Positions 1 through 10,760 of a stretch of DNA of 64,000 nucleotides are shown in pieces. Location: NCBI GenBank assembly GCA_023238725.1, contig CM041551.1, positions 10,095,759 to 10,159,758 on the forward strand. Direction: 5' to 3'. A model generated the notes under the pieces. The model searched no databases, was not told the DNA's origin, and was given only the letters and a program-made list of their open reading frames with translations. Position numbers and translations under genes: made by a program. The stretch is from Scortum barcoo. Its lineage: Eukaryota; Chordata; Actinopteri; Centrarchiformes; Terapontidae. How positions within the stretch are numbered: position 1 is the stretch's first letter; every line of letters begins with the position of its first letter.

Positions 1-585
1 TGATATAATGCAGTGCAGTGCATCACAGTATTGGCACAGGAGATCATTTTACCATCCTGCATCACTAATATCAGTTTTATTATTTAATCAAATACACTGA
101 TAATGCCATTTATAATAATAATTCTGTCTAAGATAAATCTAAAGTGTGATACTCAGCCCTGAGTGGCATCATAGGTATCTGAAAAGCTTTTTAGTTGGAG
201 ATAGGGACTCATTATTCCCTTGTAAGCGCGCAGTTGATCTGGTTTTCTTTTTTTGTCACAGTTCCATTCACATTAGAAATGAATGCCTCACTTGAAATGC
301 TGCCTGCTTTCATTTTCCTCCCCATTGTCATGGAGATTCACCCTCTATCCTCGCCAATAGAAATTCCAGTGAGAATTTGGTGCAATTGTCACACTGCTGG
401 GCTATCTTGTTTGTCTCCCCCTCTCTCCGCTGGGAGGGGGAAGAACTGCTTGAAAATCATAAAATGCTCACTCATAAAACATGCAGTCAAGAAAATGCCC
501 GGAAGGTGAAGAGGGTGAGGGTGATATGACTTTGTTGCCATGGAAACTGTATTAACCCATCATCTGTTTGTGGTCTGTTTTACAG
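1..585 (+). other. ndufb4 final intron (partial)
   Basis: The stretch from the window edge to the terminal exon shows no second ndufb4 exon. It must be the end of the last intron. The open frame across 195-509 has no recognisable domain and contains the purine-rich and pyrimidine-rich runs of non-coding sequence. An X-box-like motif lies at 534-547. Confidence 0.5.
534..547. promoter_or_regulatory. RFX X-box-like palindrome
   Basis: GTTGCCATGGAAAC differs at one base from the symmetric RFX-family X-box consensus (GTTGCCATGGCAAC). It sits 38 nt upstream of the last ndufb4 exon. The motif match is seen in the sequence; RFX binding is inference, and a single 14-mer can occur by chance. Confidence 0.3.
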
Positions 586-648
586 GATAGGAAGGAGGAG
601 CAAATTAAGGCAGGAACCCTCGAGCGCAAGTTCAGATTGTCATCCTGA
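586..648 (+). CDS. ndufb4: ndufb4, last coding exon (complex I subunit B15), partial gene
   Basis: This is the 3' terminal coding exon of NADH:ubiquinone oxidoreductase subunit B4, an accessory single-pass subunit of mitochondrial complex I in the inner membrane. A pyrimidine-rich acceptor ending TTTTACAG precedes it. In phase 0 the exon reads DRKEEQIKAGTLERKFRLSS and then stops. From memory, human NDUFB4 ends [20 protein letters not shown], so the length, the DRKE start, the L-[ED]-R-x-F core and the final LS agree. Earlier exons, carrying the N-terminus and transmembrane helix, must lie left of the window; none is visible in 1-585. A polyadenylation signal follows at 714. The gene is tail to tail with hgd, as NDUFB4 and HGD are close neighbours in human. 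The exon is short, but the residue match and the position make the call good. Confidence 0.8.
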   Translation, partial: DRKEEQIKAGTLERKFRLSS

Positions 649-740
649 GCTGCGATGTATAAAGAAGTCCTTCATGTTCTAGTGATGCCAGTGCGTGTAA
701 TTATTATTATCCAAATAAAATGATATTGTCAAAAACAGTC
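649..740 (+). terminator. ndufb4: ndufb4 3' UTR and polyadenylation signal
   Basis: The sequence after the stop codon is a short untranslated stretch with a canonical AATAAA at 714-719, followed by a TG/T-rich stretch. Cleavage would fall around 730-740. This gives a 3' UTR of about 90 nt, typical of a compact nuclear-encoded mitochondrial gene. Confidence 0.6.
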
Positions 741-1340
741 ATGTGGTTTTGATTGGTGATGCAAAAGTGGGAATGCTGGGGAAAAACATGAAATTGTAAC
801 TGCGTGCACTCTTTATACGGCCACAGACCAGGGTTGGAAGGTTGCACAAACTAGTCGACTGGCACATGAACCAGCAGACACGAGGAGATTTACATTTTAG
901 TTATAAGTGAAAACAGCAAGATCAACAGCAATCTCTCTCAAGTACATGAGAAGTATCAGTCATCAACATCTACTGAGGTCACTGTTTAAAGCAAGATTGA
1001 AAGTTTTGCTAAACAAACCATTGTGGCCATTGTGTGTAGAGAAGTTGGTAAATGACTCCGTAAAGTCAGTTGACATTAGCTGCTATAAGATACTACCATA
1101 TCAGGCCAAGAGTGAATGCATTGTAGCTTATTTAAAAAAATGTAATCATCCTTTAGGATTCGGTGGGAAATTCACACAAAATCTACATGTATAGCATGAC
1201 TGATCTGTACAGTGGCATGTACAGAAACAATGTAACCAAGATGTCATTTTTATTTATGCAACATGACGAACAGCAAATCATAAAACACATTTCATTGTGC
1301 ACTAGAACACAAAATAATGTGTCTGCACAAGGTAAATGAC
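741..1340. other. ndufb4-hgd tail-to-tail spacer
   Basis: About 600 nt of AT-rich sequence lies between the two polyadenylation sites. An open frame at 907-1194 resembles no family I know. I see no repeat boundaries or RNA gene here. Confidence 0.5.
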
Positions 1341-1346
1341 TTTATT
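1341..1346 (-). terminator. hgd: hgd polyadenylation signal
   Basis: AATAAA on the minus strand is the first canonical signal downstream of the hgd stop codon (1478-1480). It implies a 3' UTR of about 150 nt with cleavage near 1320-1330. Confidence 0.5.
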
Positions 1347-1477
1347 CCTCTTGTAATTTTGATCAAATAACACAAAGAAAGCCATGTTCCAAAAACACTC
1401 GATTGATGGTGGTTAGATTTAATGAAGTGAAATTACAATTTATATGTCTGTAAGAACAGTACATGGTTTATATGTTT

Positions 1478-4400
1478 TTACTGCTGTTTGCTGGGCTTCC
1501 AGTTGGGATTAAAGTGGCTGCGAAGAGGTTCCCAGCACTGGTAGTAGTTCTTGTCAAGTCTCTGGCATGTCTGCAGACCCCACTTGGTCACTGCCATACT
1601 GAAGGATGACTCAAACATGAAAGCCTGAAAGAAGGAAAAGATGTGACACATATTATTACTGATGGCACTGACCCAGTCTCCAGTTTTTTATAATGTTAAT
1701 TATTGACGTTGCTTCTTTAGTTGACCTTGAAACTTAATATGTTTTTTTTTTTTTTTTACCATAGTTCCCTCGGCCACCCTCTCAGGCTTCAGCTCGGCAG
1801 TGCTGTTCTTCTCGAAGCACTCAGCATCAGGGCCGTGTGGGGTCATCATGCTGTGGAGGCTGGCCCCTCCTGGCTGGAAGCCCTCTTCTTTGGCTTCATA
1901 GTGGCCTTTGATCAGACCCATGAATTCACTCATGCAGTTACCTACAGCGACAAGCAGGAGGAGCTGTAACACAGTGCTGCACTGAGTACAGTTTGCTTTA
2001 CAGAGAGCAACCTAGAGCACTTATTTCCACTAGATGGCCTTACAGCTCTGTGGTGAAAACAGACAAAAGGTGTTGTGGCGGTGCCTCAGCTGAAAAGACA
2101 CATACAGCAGGTGGATTGTTATCACCCGCTCTTGACACTGGTTGGGTAAATGGACGCATTAGCTTCTGGCTGGCTTGTTTCATTTGACGGTAGAATAAAA
2201 TTAGCCTAACTACACAGAATTTGACATTTCTATTTAATTGAAGATTCAAATTCAGCCACATCTTAACAACCTGGTTTTCAAAATTCATTGTTCCTGGGTT
2301 TTTTTTTAAGTCCTTTTCTCTGCAAAATGCAAACAAAGCACTTTAAAGATGAAGCAGTGTGTGTTATTGTGCTCTTACGGTGATAGTACGGTGGACGAAA
2401 GGTGTGGTCGGCCACACCCCACCGAGGGGGGAAGATGACAAAGTCAGCAATGGCCACACCTGGTCGCGTGGATTTGGCAGTTAGCACGGTAAAGATGGAT
2501 GGATCCTGTGGGAAGAACACAAGTGACATGTAAGGGCGCACTATTGAATTAGAGTTGGGGGTTGATTCACTTAAAGGGCAGAAAGCAAAGAGACATGAAT
2601 ATCTGTATCCTTAAACTCTCACCGCATGGTCGAAGGCCACACAGTTGATGACCATGAAGTTCTTCAGGTTGTATTTGTAAGGTGTGTAGTTCCCGTGCCA
2701 AGCCACCACATTGAACGGAGAGAAATCCTGCGTGCGAAGCGCAGAGGGAAACAAATAAGACGAGTCTACCCCAGCAACAAACACAAAAGACTTTAAATTG
2801 AGCTTTTCACTGGGAAAAAGGAATAATGAATAATGTCTTTGTAATCTTAAATTCCCAGAGAGAGTACTTCTTGACATAAAGAGAGAAAAAATGGTCGTAA
2901 TGAAAAGGATTGATTGTGAAAGAGGGTGTGCTTCTTTCATTTTTTCTTCTCTTTCATTCCCCCTGTTCTTTGTGAGACGAGGCTCCAGGTATTATGGGGT
3001 AATTGGCTTCACAATCAAACTTTCCCAAACTTTGAGCATTTTGACGCTCACGGCGGCGCAGTTATGGGTGGGGGGCGGGGGAGGGAGCAGCAGTAACAGT
3101 GGGTGCAGAGATATTTCTTTATCTTGATTGTTAAAACTGCAGCAATTTTATATAGTTTCTCTGTTCTGATAATGTCACCGTGAAAAAGACATTCAACAGC
3201 AGCTCTAAAATCAATATAGTTTATTACAACTCAAGCTGTCTCCTGAGTGACCTGCGTGCTCCTCACACACATGCACACATGCACTTCCACACATGAACAG
3301 CGAGGACACACTGAGAATAAAAGCTCACAAACGCATGTGCACACACAAACACGTGCTTAGGTAAATTCATACACATTACGTAAATAATAAAGAAAAAAAA
3401 AAGCCACACACTCTTTACAGTCACCATACAAAAAGGCCTCTGGGAAATCCAGTGCAGGTAATCTCTTGGACATTCATGTGCTGTAACTCCACTACATTCG
3501 ATTAAAATGAAGGGAAAAATGGAGGCGAGCGAGCACTTGCACACACATGCACACAAAACACAAACATATTGGCCCAGTCAAGCAAATAATAAGTTAATTT
3601 GAGCAATTTCAGCACTCTGCGGGGGAACAAAACAGCAGGACCAGACGGGAGCAGTAGCATCTTCCCTGAGATGAGGCCCGCGTCCCCCACCTTATTTTTC
3701 TTACCCCTGTAGCCTCACCCTCCCGGCCTCAGTGAAAGGGTGGACACCAGGAAAAGAGTGTCAGGTGCAGACAGCAGCCTCCACCTCTGACACCCGGCAC
3801 ATGACAGGGGGCGGATAGTCGAGCAGAGGCAGCCAGAGAGATAGAAAAATGTTTGTTTTGCTACAAAAAAGACAGTATCTTGCCCTTGCTTACTTCCTAC
3901 AATGAATAATAACAGTGTGCTTTGACACAGTTTCCACGGTTACAACCCCCCGACAAACCTCTCCTCCCCCTCCTCCCCTCTCAGTAAAAAAGAAAAAAAA
4001 AACCTCCTGTCAGACATTATGTGTCGATCCAATTATGCGCCCGACAGGACATTTCGGGAGGGGCAGGATCATTCCTTGAGTGAAATATGCTGAAATTAAT
4101 GCTTAACTTGGGAAAGGTTTTTCCGACGAGGCAAAGCTTCACAGGTACACTGTCTGTAACTCCAGAATGCCTTAACTAATTATGAGTGATTAAGACTCAT
4201 AAGGGAGTTGAGGCGGAAACCTGCTGAACGGATAACAGCTAACGCTTCGATATTAAATCATCAGGGATGGCAATTCAATCGGCAGGAGCAGCTAATGGAT
4301 CATATGCTTCACTTGGACAGTTTCCTGTTAGTCATTGTTGCGGTTCGGTGGTGTTTATTGAAGCAAACACAAACCTGAATAGGGTAATAGGGCAAGCACG

Positions 4401-7400
4401 CCATATGTGTGGGCCTCTGTCATATAGTGTCTGTGTACGTGTTAATGTGCTGACACATATGAACCCAAGTGTCACCAAAAAAAAAAAAAGACCAAAAAAA
4501 AACACCTGTTGGCAGGCGAAGAGTTTTCCTTGGTATTTGTTGATGACGGTATAACCTGTGGCCACTTTGCGATCCTCGTACCAAGCAACTGGACACAGGA
4601 AGTCTCTTGGGTTGGCCAGACCATTGGCTCCTGCAAAGCATTCATACATAGTCACACAGACACAAAAAATATTCAGTCTTTACAAACAATACTCCAGCCA
4701 TGCTAGCAGCTACGAGGGCTGGTACGTAAATATCTGTGCCAAATTTCTTGATGATCCATCCAATAGTTTTTGAGACATTTTAATTAAAATCACAAATGGG
4801 AACCTCATGGTGGCCTCTGGCCATCACTAAGGTCATTAAGATTTATCCTCTTAGGAGCATGAATGCCTGTACAAAATACCAGGGCAATCGATCCAACGGT
4901 TGCTGAGACATTTCAGTCTGAACCAAAGTGATGCCCCCTATAGCCAACTGACATTTCCGTCTTTAGAGCCATGCTGCTAGCATGCCTCTTTGGGGAGAAT
5001 GAGAACCAATTCAGAGAATTATAGACATCTGCAAGAAACAGACATAAAGAGGTTGGAGGAGGTGCAGCTTTCAAGGAAGGCTGAACTTACACTACACATA
5101 TTCACAAACATCATACAAACACACACCTATGGGTCCCAGGTCAGGGAGTTCAAAGTGGGCCCCATACACCTCCAGAATATAGCCTCTGGTTTCTCCAAAA
5201 ACGTCCACACTGAAGCGCATCCCTTGCTGGAAAAAACACATAAGAGGTGGTGTAGAAGGGAAATTTAGTGCTGTTGTGAATCAAATGTGGGATGTAAGGA
5301 TGCCAAGGGGACTTGTGGGTTCATGGACTAATGTGTCCGGGAGAACACGCATGCTGCAATTGCAAATCCTTGTGGTCTGGCTCTCTGTGGCTCAAAGCTC
5401 TCTTAGCTGTTATTTATTTTTAAGGTCACTTGAAAAGTACCAAACAATAGCTTTCTAAATATGGTAAGTGGGGTGCGGGGGCAGACACGATGGTGGATTT
5501 CTGTGTGAAAACTGGTGAGATGAAAAACATAGACCTCACCTGGATGACACAGATCTCCTCCGGCTCGACCATCATTTTCCCAAACTCCGTGGTGATCAAG
5601 ATCTCACCCTGCTGGGGGACTAGAGACAAACAAACAAAGAGAGGCAGAGAAAGGAAAATCTGAGGGAGAAGACAGACTGAGGATTGAGCCATCATTGTTC
5701 TTGTGAGAGATGGCGGTGAAAACATCAACAGCTCCTTTCCTCACCAATCAGAAAGTCTCCGTCTGAGTTGTTGAAGCACCTGAAACAAGAAAAACAAAAC
5801 AAAAAAAAAACAAGAAAAGAGAGTTTGGAAATGATCGATGGTCAAAGCGTAACCAAAGATTCTGTCGCTGTTTGATATGTGAAAATGCTTCTATTTGTTA
5901 CATGATGGGACACGTTTGCACACAAATGCATACACACCTGTCAATCATGGAGGTGTTGCAGGTGTACATATGGATGCCGATGCCGTTGCGAGATTTGGCG
6001 TCTCCAGCACCACAGACGGTATGCAGACCCTGCAACATACAGATGTACAAAAAAGCCGGTCAGCGAACTTAGAATATTTATTGAAAAAATTTTATGGGAA
6101 AAAGTTAAAAAGTTAAACTCACAGCCACAAAGTCCACTTTCTTCTCTGTAGATTTGGGAATGGTGAATGGCATCCATCGCAGCTGTGAGAGATACCTCAG
6201 AGTCAGAGTCTACTTATTATAAAATTTAAATGATTTCATTGCTTTAAAGAAATATTAAAGGCTCTTAAAACACATTTTCTCAATTATCCTCTTACTATGA
6301 ATTGGCCTTATTTGCTTACGTAGAACATATAGAGGCATCTGTATTAAATTGAGATGGTCTCATAAGCACTTGAAACTCCATAGAGCTGCTTTAATCATGA
6401 TTATATCATTATTTAATGTCAAGTTTTCGGGGAGTTTGACAAGACTCATCTTATGTACTGAAGCAAAGACAATAGATCCTATATATACCTGGTTGGGGTC
6501 AGGCTCCACCTCGTTCCAATTCTCTGTCAGATTTCCACAGGGCACTGGGGTAAAAGGCTTATGTTTAACAGATGGCAAGATTCTGTAAAACCAGCTGGGG
6601 AAAGAAAAAGGGACGAATGTTAAGTCATTCCTTATGTCTGAGCTCCATTTGGACTTATGGTGGCACAGAAAACAGATGAACACCTCCTCTTATTGGCTGG
6701 CCGCGGGCAGGTGAAGGCAGAGCCGGACAGCTGCTCAGCATAGAGGCCATAGGGGCAGACCTGAGGGTTGTTCTGCAGAGACAGAAAACAATGTGTTCAG
6801 ACAGGGTGTTAATGCTGTGTGTTCAGACAGAGCAGACTGGTCACCTCTTGGGTTCAGACTTGGGTTCACACCCACCTGATGTCACATTATGTACTCACTC
6901 TACTTACTTCAGAAAAAGAAAAGAAAAGCAACATTTGTGAATAAGTAATCAGATGAATGGATGCCAAAATGGTGTGTGTGTGTGTGTGTGTTTTTTTTTT
7001 TGTGGATGTGCTACCTGTCCTTCAGGTAAGGCTCCGGGACAGCGAGGGTCTTCAGAGGAGAACTCGTTCCCAAAACCGCTCATGTACTGCAAGAGAAAGA
7101 CAGGCGCTCAGCACTCCAGTTAAGCCAAGTTAAAGCAAAAAATAAAAAGTACACATGTAAACACCACGCAGCTTCATTGTAATGCAGGATAAATGTGTTC
7201 ATGCTGGTTATAATTAAATTTGAAGGCTTGTCATTAAGGCTTGTCTTTTTGTTAATTGTTGTCATATTGATTCACATTAGATCTATGATAAAACAAACTG
7301 CAGTTATGCCAAATTTCCCCCCTCGCAGTCATCCATTATTTTTGTGTTATTGTGTTACAGAAACAGACTAATTGCCTCTAACATCCTCCACAGTATTTTT

Positions 7401-8440
7401 TGATCAATATTTCAATTATGATAAGATTATTACTCCACTATCCCTCTACACTGGCACTGATCAGCAGCAGCCATGTCTTCCTAAACACACAAGAATTTGG
7501 CACAATGTAAAGAACTCTTGCTGAGTCATTGTTAGTCTGCAGAAGAAAAGCGCGTTCACAGGCATGGATGGTTTCCATATGTGCGCGTTCATGCGCCTCT
7601 GGTGCGTCCGGAGTGCGTAAAGACATTTTTGGGGGCTTCGGTTTGAGCCTCGTGAAAGAGGATTATGTAAGGATGACTTTTATTCAACTGAGACGTTTAT
7701 TTAATAGCACGAAGGGCAAAAATACACCACTTCCGAGATTAGGCACAAGGTTAAAATCGCATGCACAGTGAGACACAACAAGTAATTTAGTCAAATTCAT
7801 CCTTAAAATGCGTTGAATGAAAACGTGTGACACATTTCCTCTCGTTCCTAACACCTCATCCTACAAATACTACACTCAGCTAGTGACAAGAAGCAAGTTT
7901 TATTCAGATAACAATGTTTCACATAAAAAAAACAGTTGAATAATGATACACAGGGAGACAGCACTGGTCCACACGGTTTGGAGGTTCGGACCCAACGACC
8001 ACTGCAACGACGCATGAATGTGAAATATTTCCCTTTTTTAAAAATGTGGCTTTTACCACTTAAGTATTATTGTTCTATGAAGCTGGTTTGTATGAAGCTC
8101 AGACCACATCTGGGCAGCTGCTGAATGCGGCTCTCTGATTGGTCGGAGGCAACGCCGCCCTTCAGTCGGCCGCTCTGTTTCTGATAGAGTTAATGATGGC
8201 TCTATGCCCCGTTTAATTTTGCGTATTCCCAATGCAAGTTACAGACGACCTTCTTCTGCCCTTCTTTATCATTAAAACAATCCGGAGTTGCAGAGTGTCA
8301 GCACTTTTTTACGCAAACTAAGTTCCTCTCATCTGAAACTTGTGGGACTTGCTGCAGAAGCGCAAGAGCACAAGTGAATGTGAATTATTTGTTTACAGTG
8401 TTGAATCGGGTAAACGCTGCCTTACCTTGAGTCCGGCCAT
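1478..8440 (-). CDS. hgd: hgd, homogentisate 1,2-dioxygenase, complete, 14 coding exons
   Basis: HGD is the cytosolic non-haem Fe(II) dioxygenase that opens the homogentisate ring to 4-maleylacetoacetate in phenylalanine/tyrosine catabolism. The coding exons in transcript order are 8440-8426, 7086-7015, 6772-6684, 6594-6489, 6182-6123, 6029-5938, 5779-5745, 5619-5540, 5226-5127, 4630-4506, 2727-2623, 2505-2379, 1941-1760 and 1624-1478. They total 1335 nt, or 444 aa; human HGD has 445. Every junction is GT-AG and keeps the frame. The first exon encodes only MAGLK, as in human, where exon 1 also ends after five codons. The metal ligands are present with human numbering: His335 (PYYH, end of exon 12), Glu341 (CMSEFMG) and His371 (MTPHGPD). 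The catalytic His292 (FDHA) closes exon 11. No coding lesion is visible. Intron sizes are under 1.8 kb. Confidence 0.97.
2728..4505 (-). other. hgd intron 10
   Basis: This is the longest hgd intron, about 1.8 kb. It holds CA/GT-rich patches near 3260-3360, A-rich patches near 3990-4000 and a short (A) run at 4478-4490. I recognise no gene or transposon in it. Confidence 0.5.
4690..4987 (+). repeat. Dispersed percomorph repeat inside hgd intron 9
   Basis: The block contains phrases I recognise from a very common interspersed repeat of spiny-rayed fishes: CCAATAGTTTTTGAGACATT, CTGAGACATTTCAGTCTGAA and, at the right end, AGAGCCATGCTGCTAGCATG. The internal duplication of the 'aat/cgatccatcc-aacagttgttgagacattt' unit is also typical. 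It lies entirely between exons 10 and 9 of hgd. The class is uncertain (SINE-like or DNA-element derived). The identification rests on memory of the consensus. Confidence 0.55.
7087..8425 (-). other. hgd intron 1
   Basis: A 1.3-kb first intron between the 5-codon exon 1 and exon 2. It is unique-looking AT-rich sequence. I see no repeat or second start. First introns often carry regulatory sequence, but nothing specific is visible. Confidence 0.45.
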
Positions 8441-8601
8441 TGTTGCTGTGAGTGAAATCTTTCCTAGCGGCTGTTTAAAGTGTTTCAGCGGTTACAAATT
8501 AACTTGCAGCTCTCTTTGACTCTTTTTGCATTCCCTTCGTCCAAAATCCACTGCAGGGCGAGTGCATGCCGGTATATGAACTGAGTGGAAAAGGGGGTTG
8601 G

Positions 8602-8608
8602 ATTTATA
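8602..8608 (-). promoter_or_regulatory. hgd: hgd TATA box
   Basis: On the minus strand GTATAAATCC lies about 165 nt upstream of the hgd ATG (8440). Transcription would then start near 8573 and give a 5' UTR of about 130 nt without an intervening splice site. The start context around 8440 (AACAATGGCC) is a good translation initiation site. Confidence 0.5.
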
Positions 8609-9213
8609 CTCTTTCTCAATATGGGTTTAATTAGTCCTTGACAGGCTGCGTGACGCAACAGCAGGGTCTCATGCTAAGTGAAGAGCACTGGTCCAATGGC
8701 CGAAATGTGCGCAAACAAGGATCAGTGCCATCGCCAAGACAAACAAGAACCGAGACGACACTGAAAAGCTTTGAGTGCAGCATGAAGGCAACAAATGGGA
8801 CCTTTTTAAACAGTTTATCAGGGAAGAAGAGGCCGTATCTGAGGTTATGGTCTCTATAGTTATCCTGACATGACCTTTTACTCTCAGATTGATAAAGGGG
8901 AAAAAATGGATGTTAGGCCTAAAAAATATACAACTAGAAACAGAAATATCATAGTCTGTGTCAGCTATAATGAAGCTCTGAGCAGCCCTTTTGGTGTTCA
9001 CAACATTTTGGTGTAACACACACAGCGTTAGTCTGTTATAGTGACTTCCGTCAAATTGTGGTGAACTCGTGTGGCACTGCTTGCGCAAACAATGGTGTCA
9101 TGCACATCCTCACGTCCTGCAAAACAAACATCCAGACAAAAAAAAATCTATTTAGTAAAGTCTGCAGTGTAGGATACCAAATATGCATTCACATAAGTGT
9201 TTATTCTGAAGAC
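8609..9213. other. hgd upstream flank
   Basis: Non-coding sequence between the hgd promoter and a transposon. The open frame on the minus strand at 8669-9088 has no recognisable domain. No repeat is identified. Confidence 0.4.
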
Positions 9214-9855
9214 CAGCAGTGGAAGAAGTATTCACATCCTTGGTTTTATTAAAAGTAGCAATACCGCGCTGAAAATACTTCAAGTAAAAGTCCTGCATTC
9301 AAAGTAAAAGTATGTTAGAATCGGCTAAATGTACTTAAACTATAAAAAGTAGAACTATTCATTATGGATCAAAATAGTCGGTTTTACTGTTATAAATGAT
9401 GTTTTTTACAGCTGCATTAATGTGTATGTTGCATTTCACTGCTGTAGCTGTTTATGATTGAGATCATTTGAACTACATTATATATAGTGGGGAAGTCTAA
9501 TCTATGGCAATCCATCATAGTCTATAAAATCATATTATTGTAGCATCATTGTCTTTTGATTCAAGGAGAGTTTACATTTTCTCAGCACACAAAGGAACAC
9601 TACATCCTTCAGATTATCAGAAACATTTAAATTCAAAATCACAACATTTTGATGGTACTTGGTCAAGAAGGGTGTGAAAAAGTAATTAAAGCTGTCAGAC
9701 TAGTTTAGTGGGGTAAAAAGCACAAAAGATGCCTCTGAGATGTGTAATGTAAGGTAACATAAATTGGAAATACTCAGGTAAAGTAGAAGCACATTCAATT
9801 TGTACTTAAGTACAAAGCTTGACTAAATTACACTGAGTTACATTCCACCACCGCC
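9214..9855. mobile_element. Non-autonomous hAT-like element (MITE type)
   Basis: The left end CAGCAGTGGAAGAAGTATTC and the right end, read on the minus strand as GGCGGTGGTGGAATGTAACT, are degenerate forms of the CAGTGGTGGAA terminal inverted repeats of an abundant teleost hAT-derived repeat. The interior shows its usual phrases (AAGTAAAAGTCCTGCATTCA at the left, TACTTAAGTACAAAGCTTGA at the right). GAAGAC occurs on both sides (9208-9213 and 9856-9861), consistent with a decayed 8-bp hAT target duplication. It has no transposase frame, so it was mobilised in trans. Confidence 0.7.
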
Positions 9856-9861
9856 GAAGAC

Positions 9862-10199
9862 AAAGAGAAGCGTTTAAACAACAATGAAGGCAAATGTGCC
9901 ACCAGAGAGATGGCTGAGCCCGCCATCTCTCTGGATTTAATGCTCCACCAGTTCATCAAGTTGCCCTTAATTTGGTCATGCTTAACACACGCTGAGTTAC
10001 AGTTTGATTTAAAATGAGTTATCAGTCCTGTACAGCTGCATGATTAATTGACTTCTCTTAAAACCAGCATAATACACGGGTTAACCTTCGCATGCTGCAG
10101 TGAGCAATTCATTCTCAGTACGAACAACAGCAAAAGGCCTCCAAAAGGCCTATACATTACTTTACGCAAAATTTATTCAGTTCATTTCTTGAAATAGAT
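9862..10199. other. Intergenic, nothing recognised
   Basis: About 340 nt of non-coding sequence follow the hAT-like element. There is a short tandem CCAAAAGGCCT at 10141-10152 and otherwise no recognisable feature. Confidence 0.4.
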
Positions 10200-10760
10200 G
10201 GTCAAACGAGGGGTACCTAATGTCCCCCGTGCAGCATGTATCAAAAAGAATCAATTTCGCCTCTCTCATTCTTGCCTCGCTTCCCCTCTTGTCTATTTCT
10301 TTTCTTTTTGGGAGGTGTTGGGGAAGGGTAAATGATGGCAATTCTCATAGCGAGGCGCAAATAAACTCGCCGCGGCAGAAGTAACTGTTCTCCGGCGAGG
10401 CGTGCAGTCAGGCCCGGGCCCCCCGCTGGCAGCCAGTCAGGGTGCTGTGCCAAAGACGAGAAAGCCCAATGGCAGGAAAATATCACGTCCCAGTCTCCGG
10501 AAATTGATCTGCTCCTTGCATGGAGAAAGAAAATGAGCGATTTTAATTTCATCCCCGAGTCTGATGATAGAATTCTAGAGTATTTGGGTCCAATCCGGAT
10601 GGTGCCTGTGTGTTTTAAGAGAGGCGGGAATAGCTGGAGACGGGGAGAGGAGGCTGTTGTTGCCTACTGACAGTTATATCTATGCATGCGTAAGTGGGCC
10701 ATAAATGCTTTGTTATTAGATGCCTGCTGAACTCAATGGCTTGATGGTAAACGGTACACT
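10200..10760. promoter_or_regulatory. Candidate conserved non-coding block, arx upstream
   Basis: A complex, non-repetitive stretch with mixed GC-rich and AT-rich segments. It has no coding frame of interest and clusters short motifs such as TTAATTTC and GCCATAAATGC. It stands out against simple-repeat flanks (CT/CA runs begin at 10801). Enhancer function for arx is inference, and conservation cannot be checked here. Confidence 0.3.

Noticed and set aside
907..1194. 95-aa open frame between ndufb4 and hgd
   Set aside because: No family resemblance, no splice or promoter context, and it lies between two polyadenylation sites.
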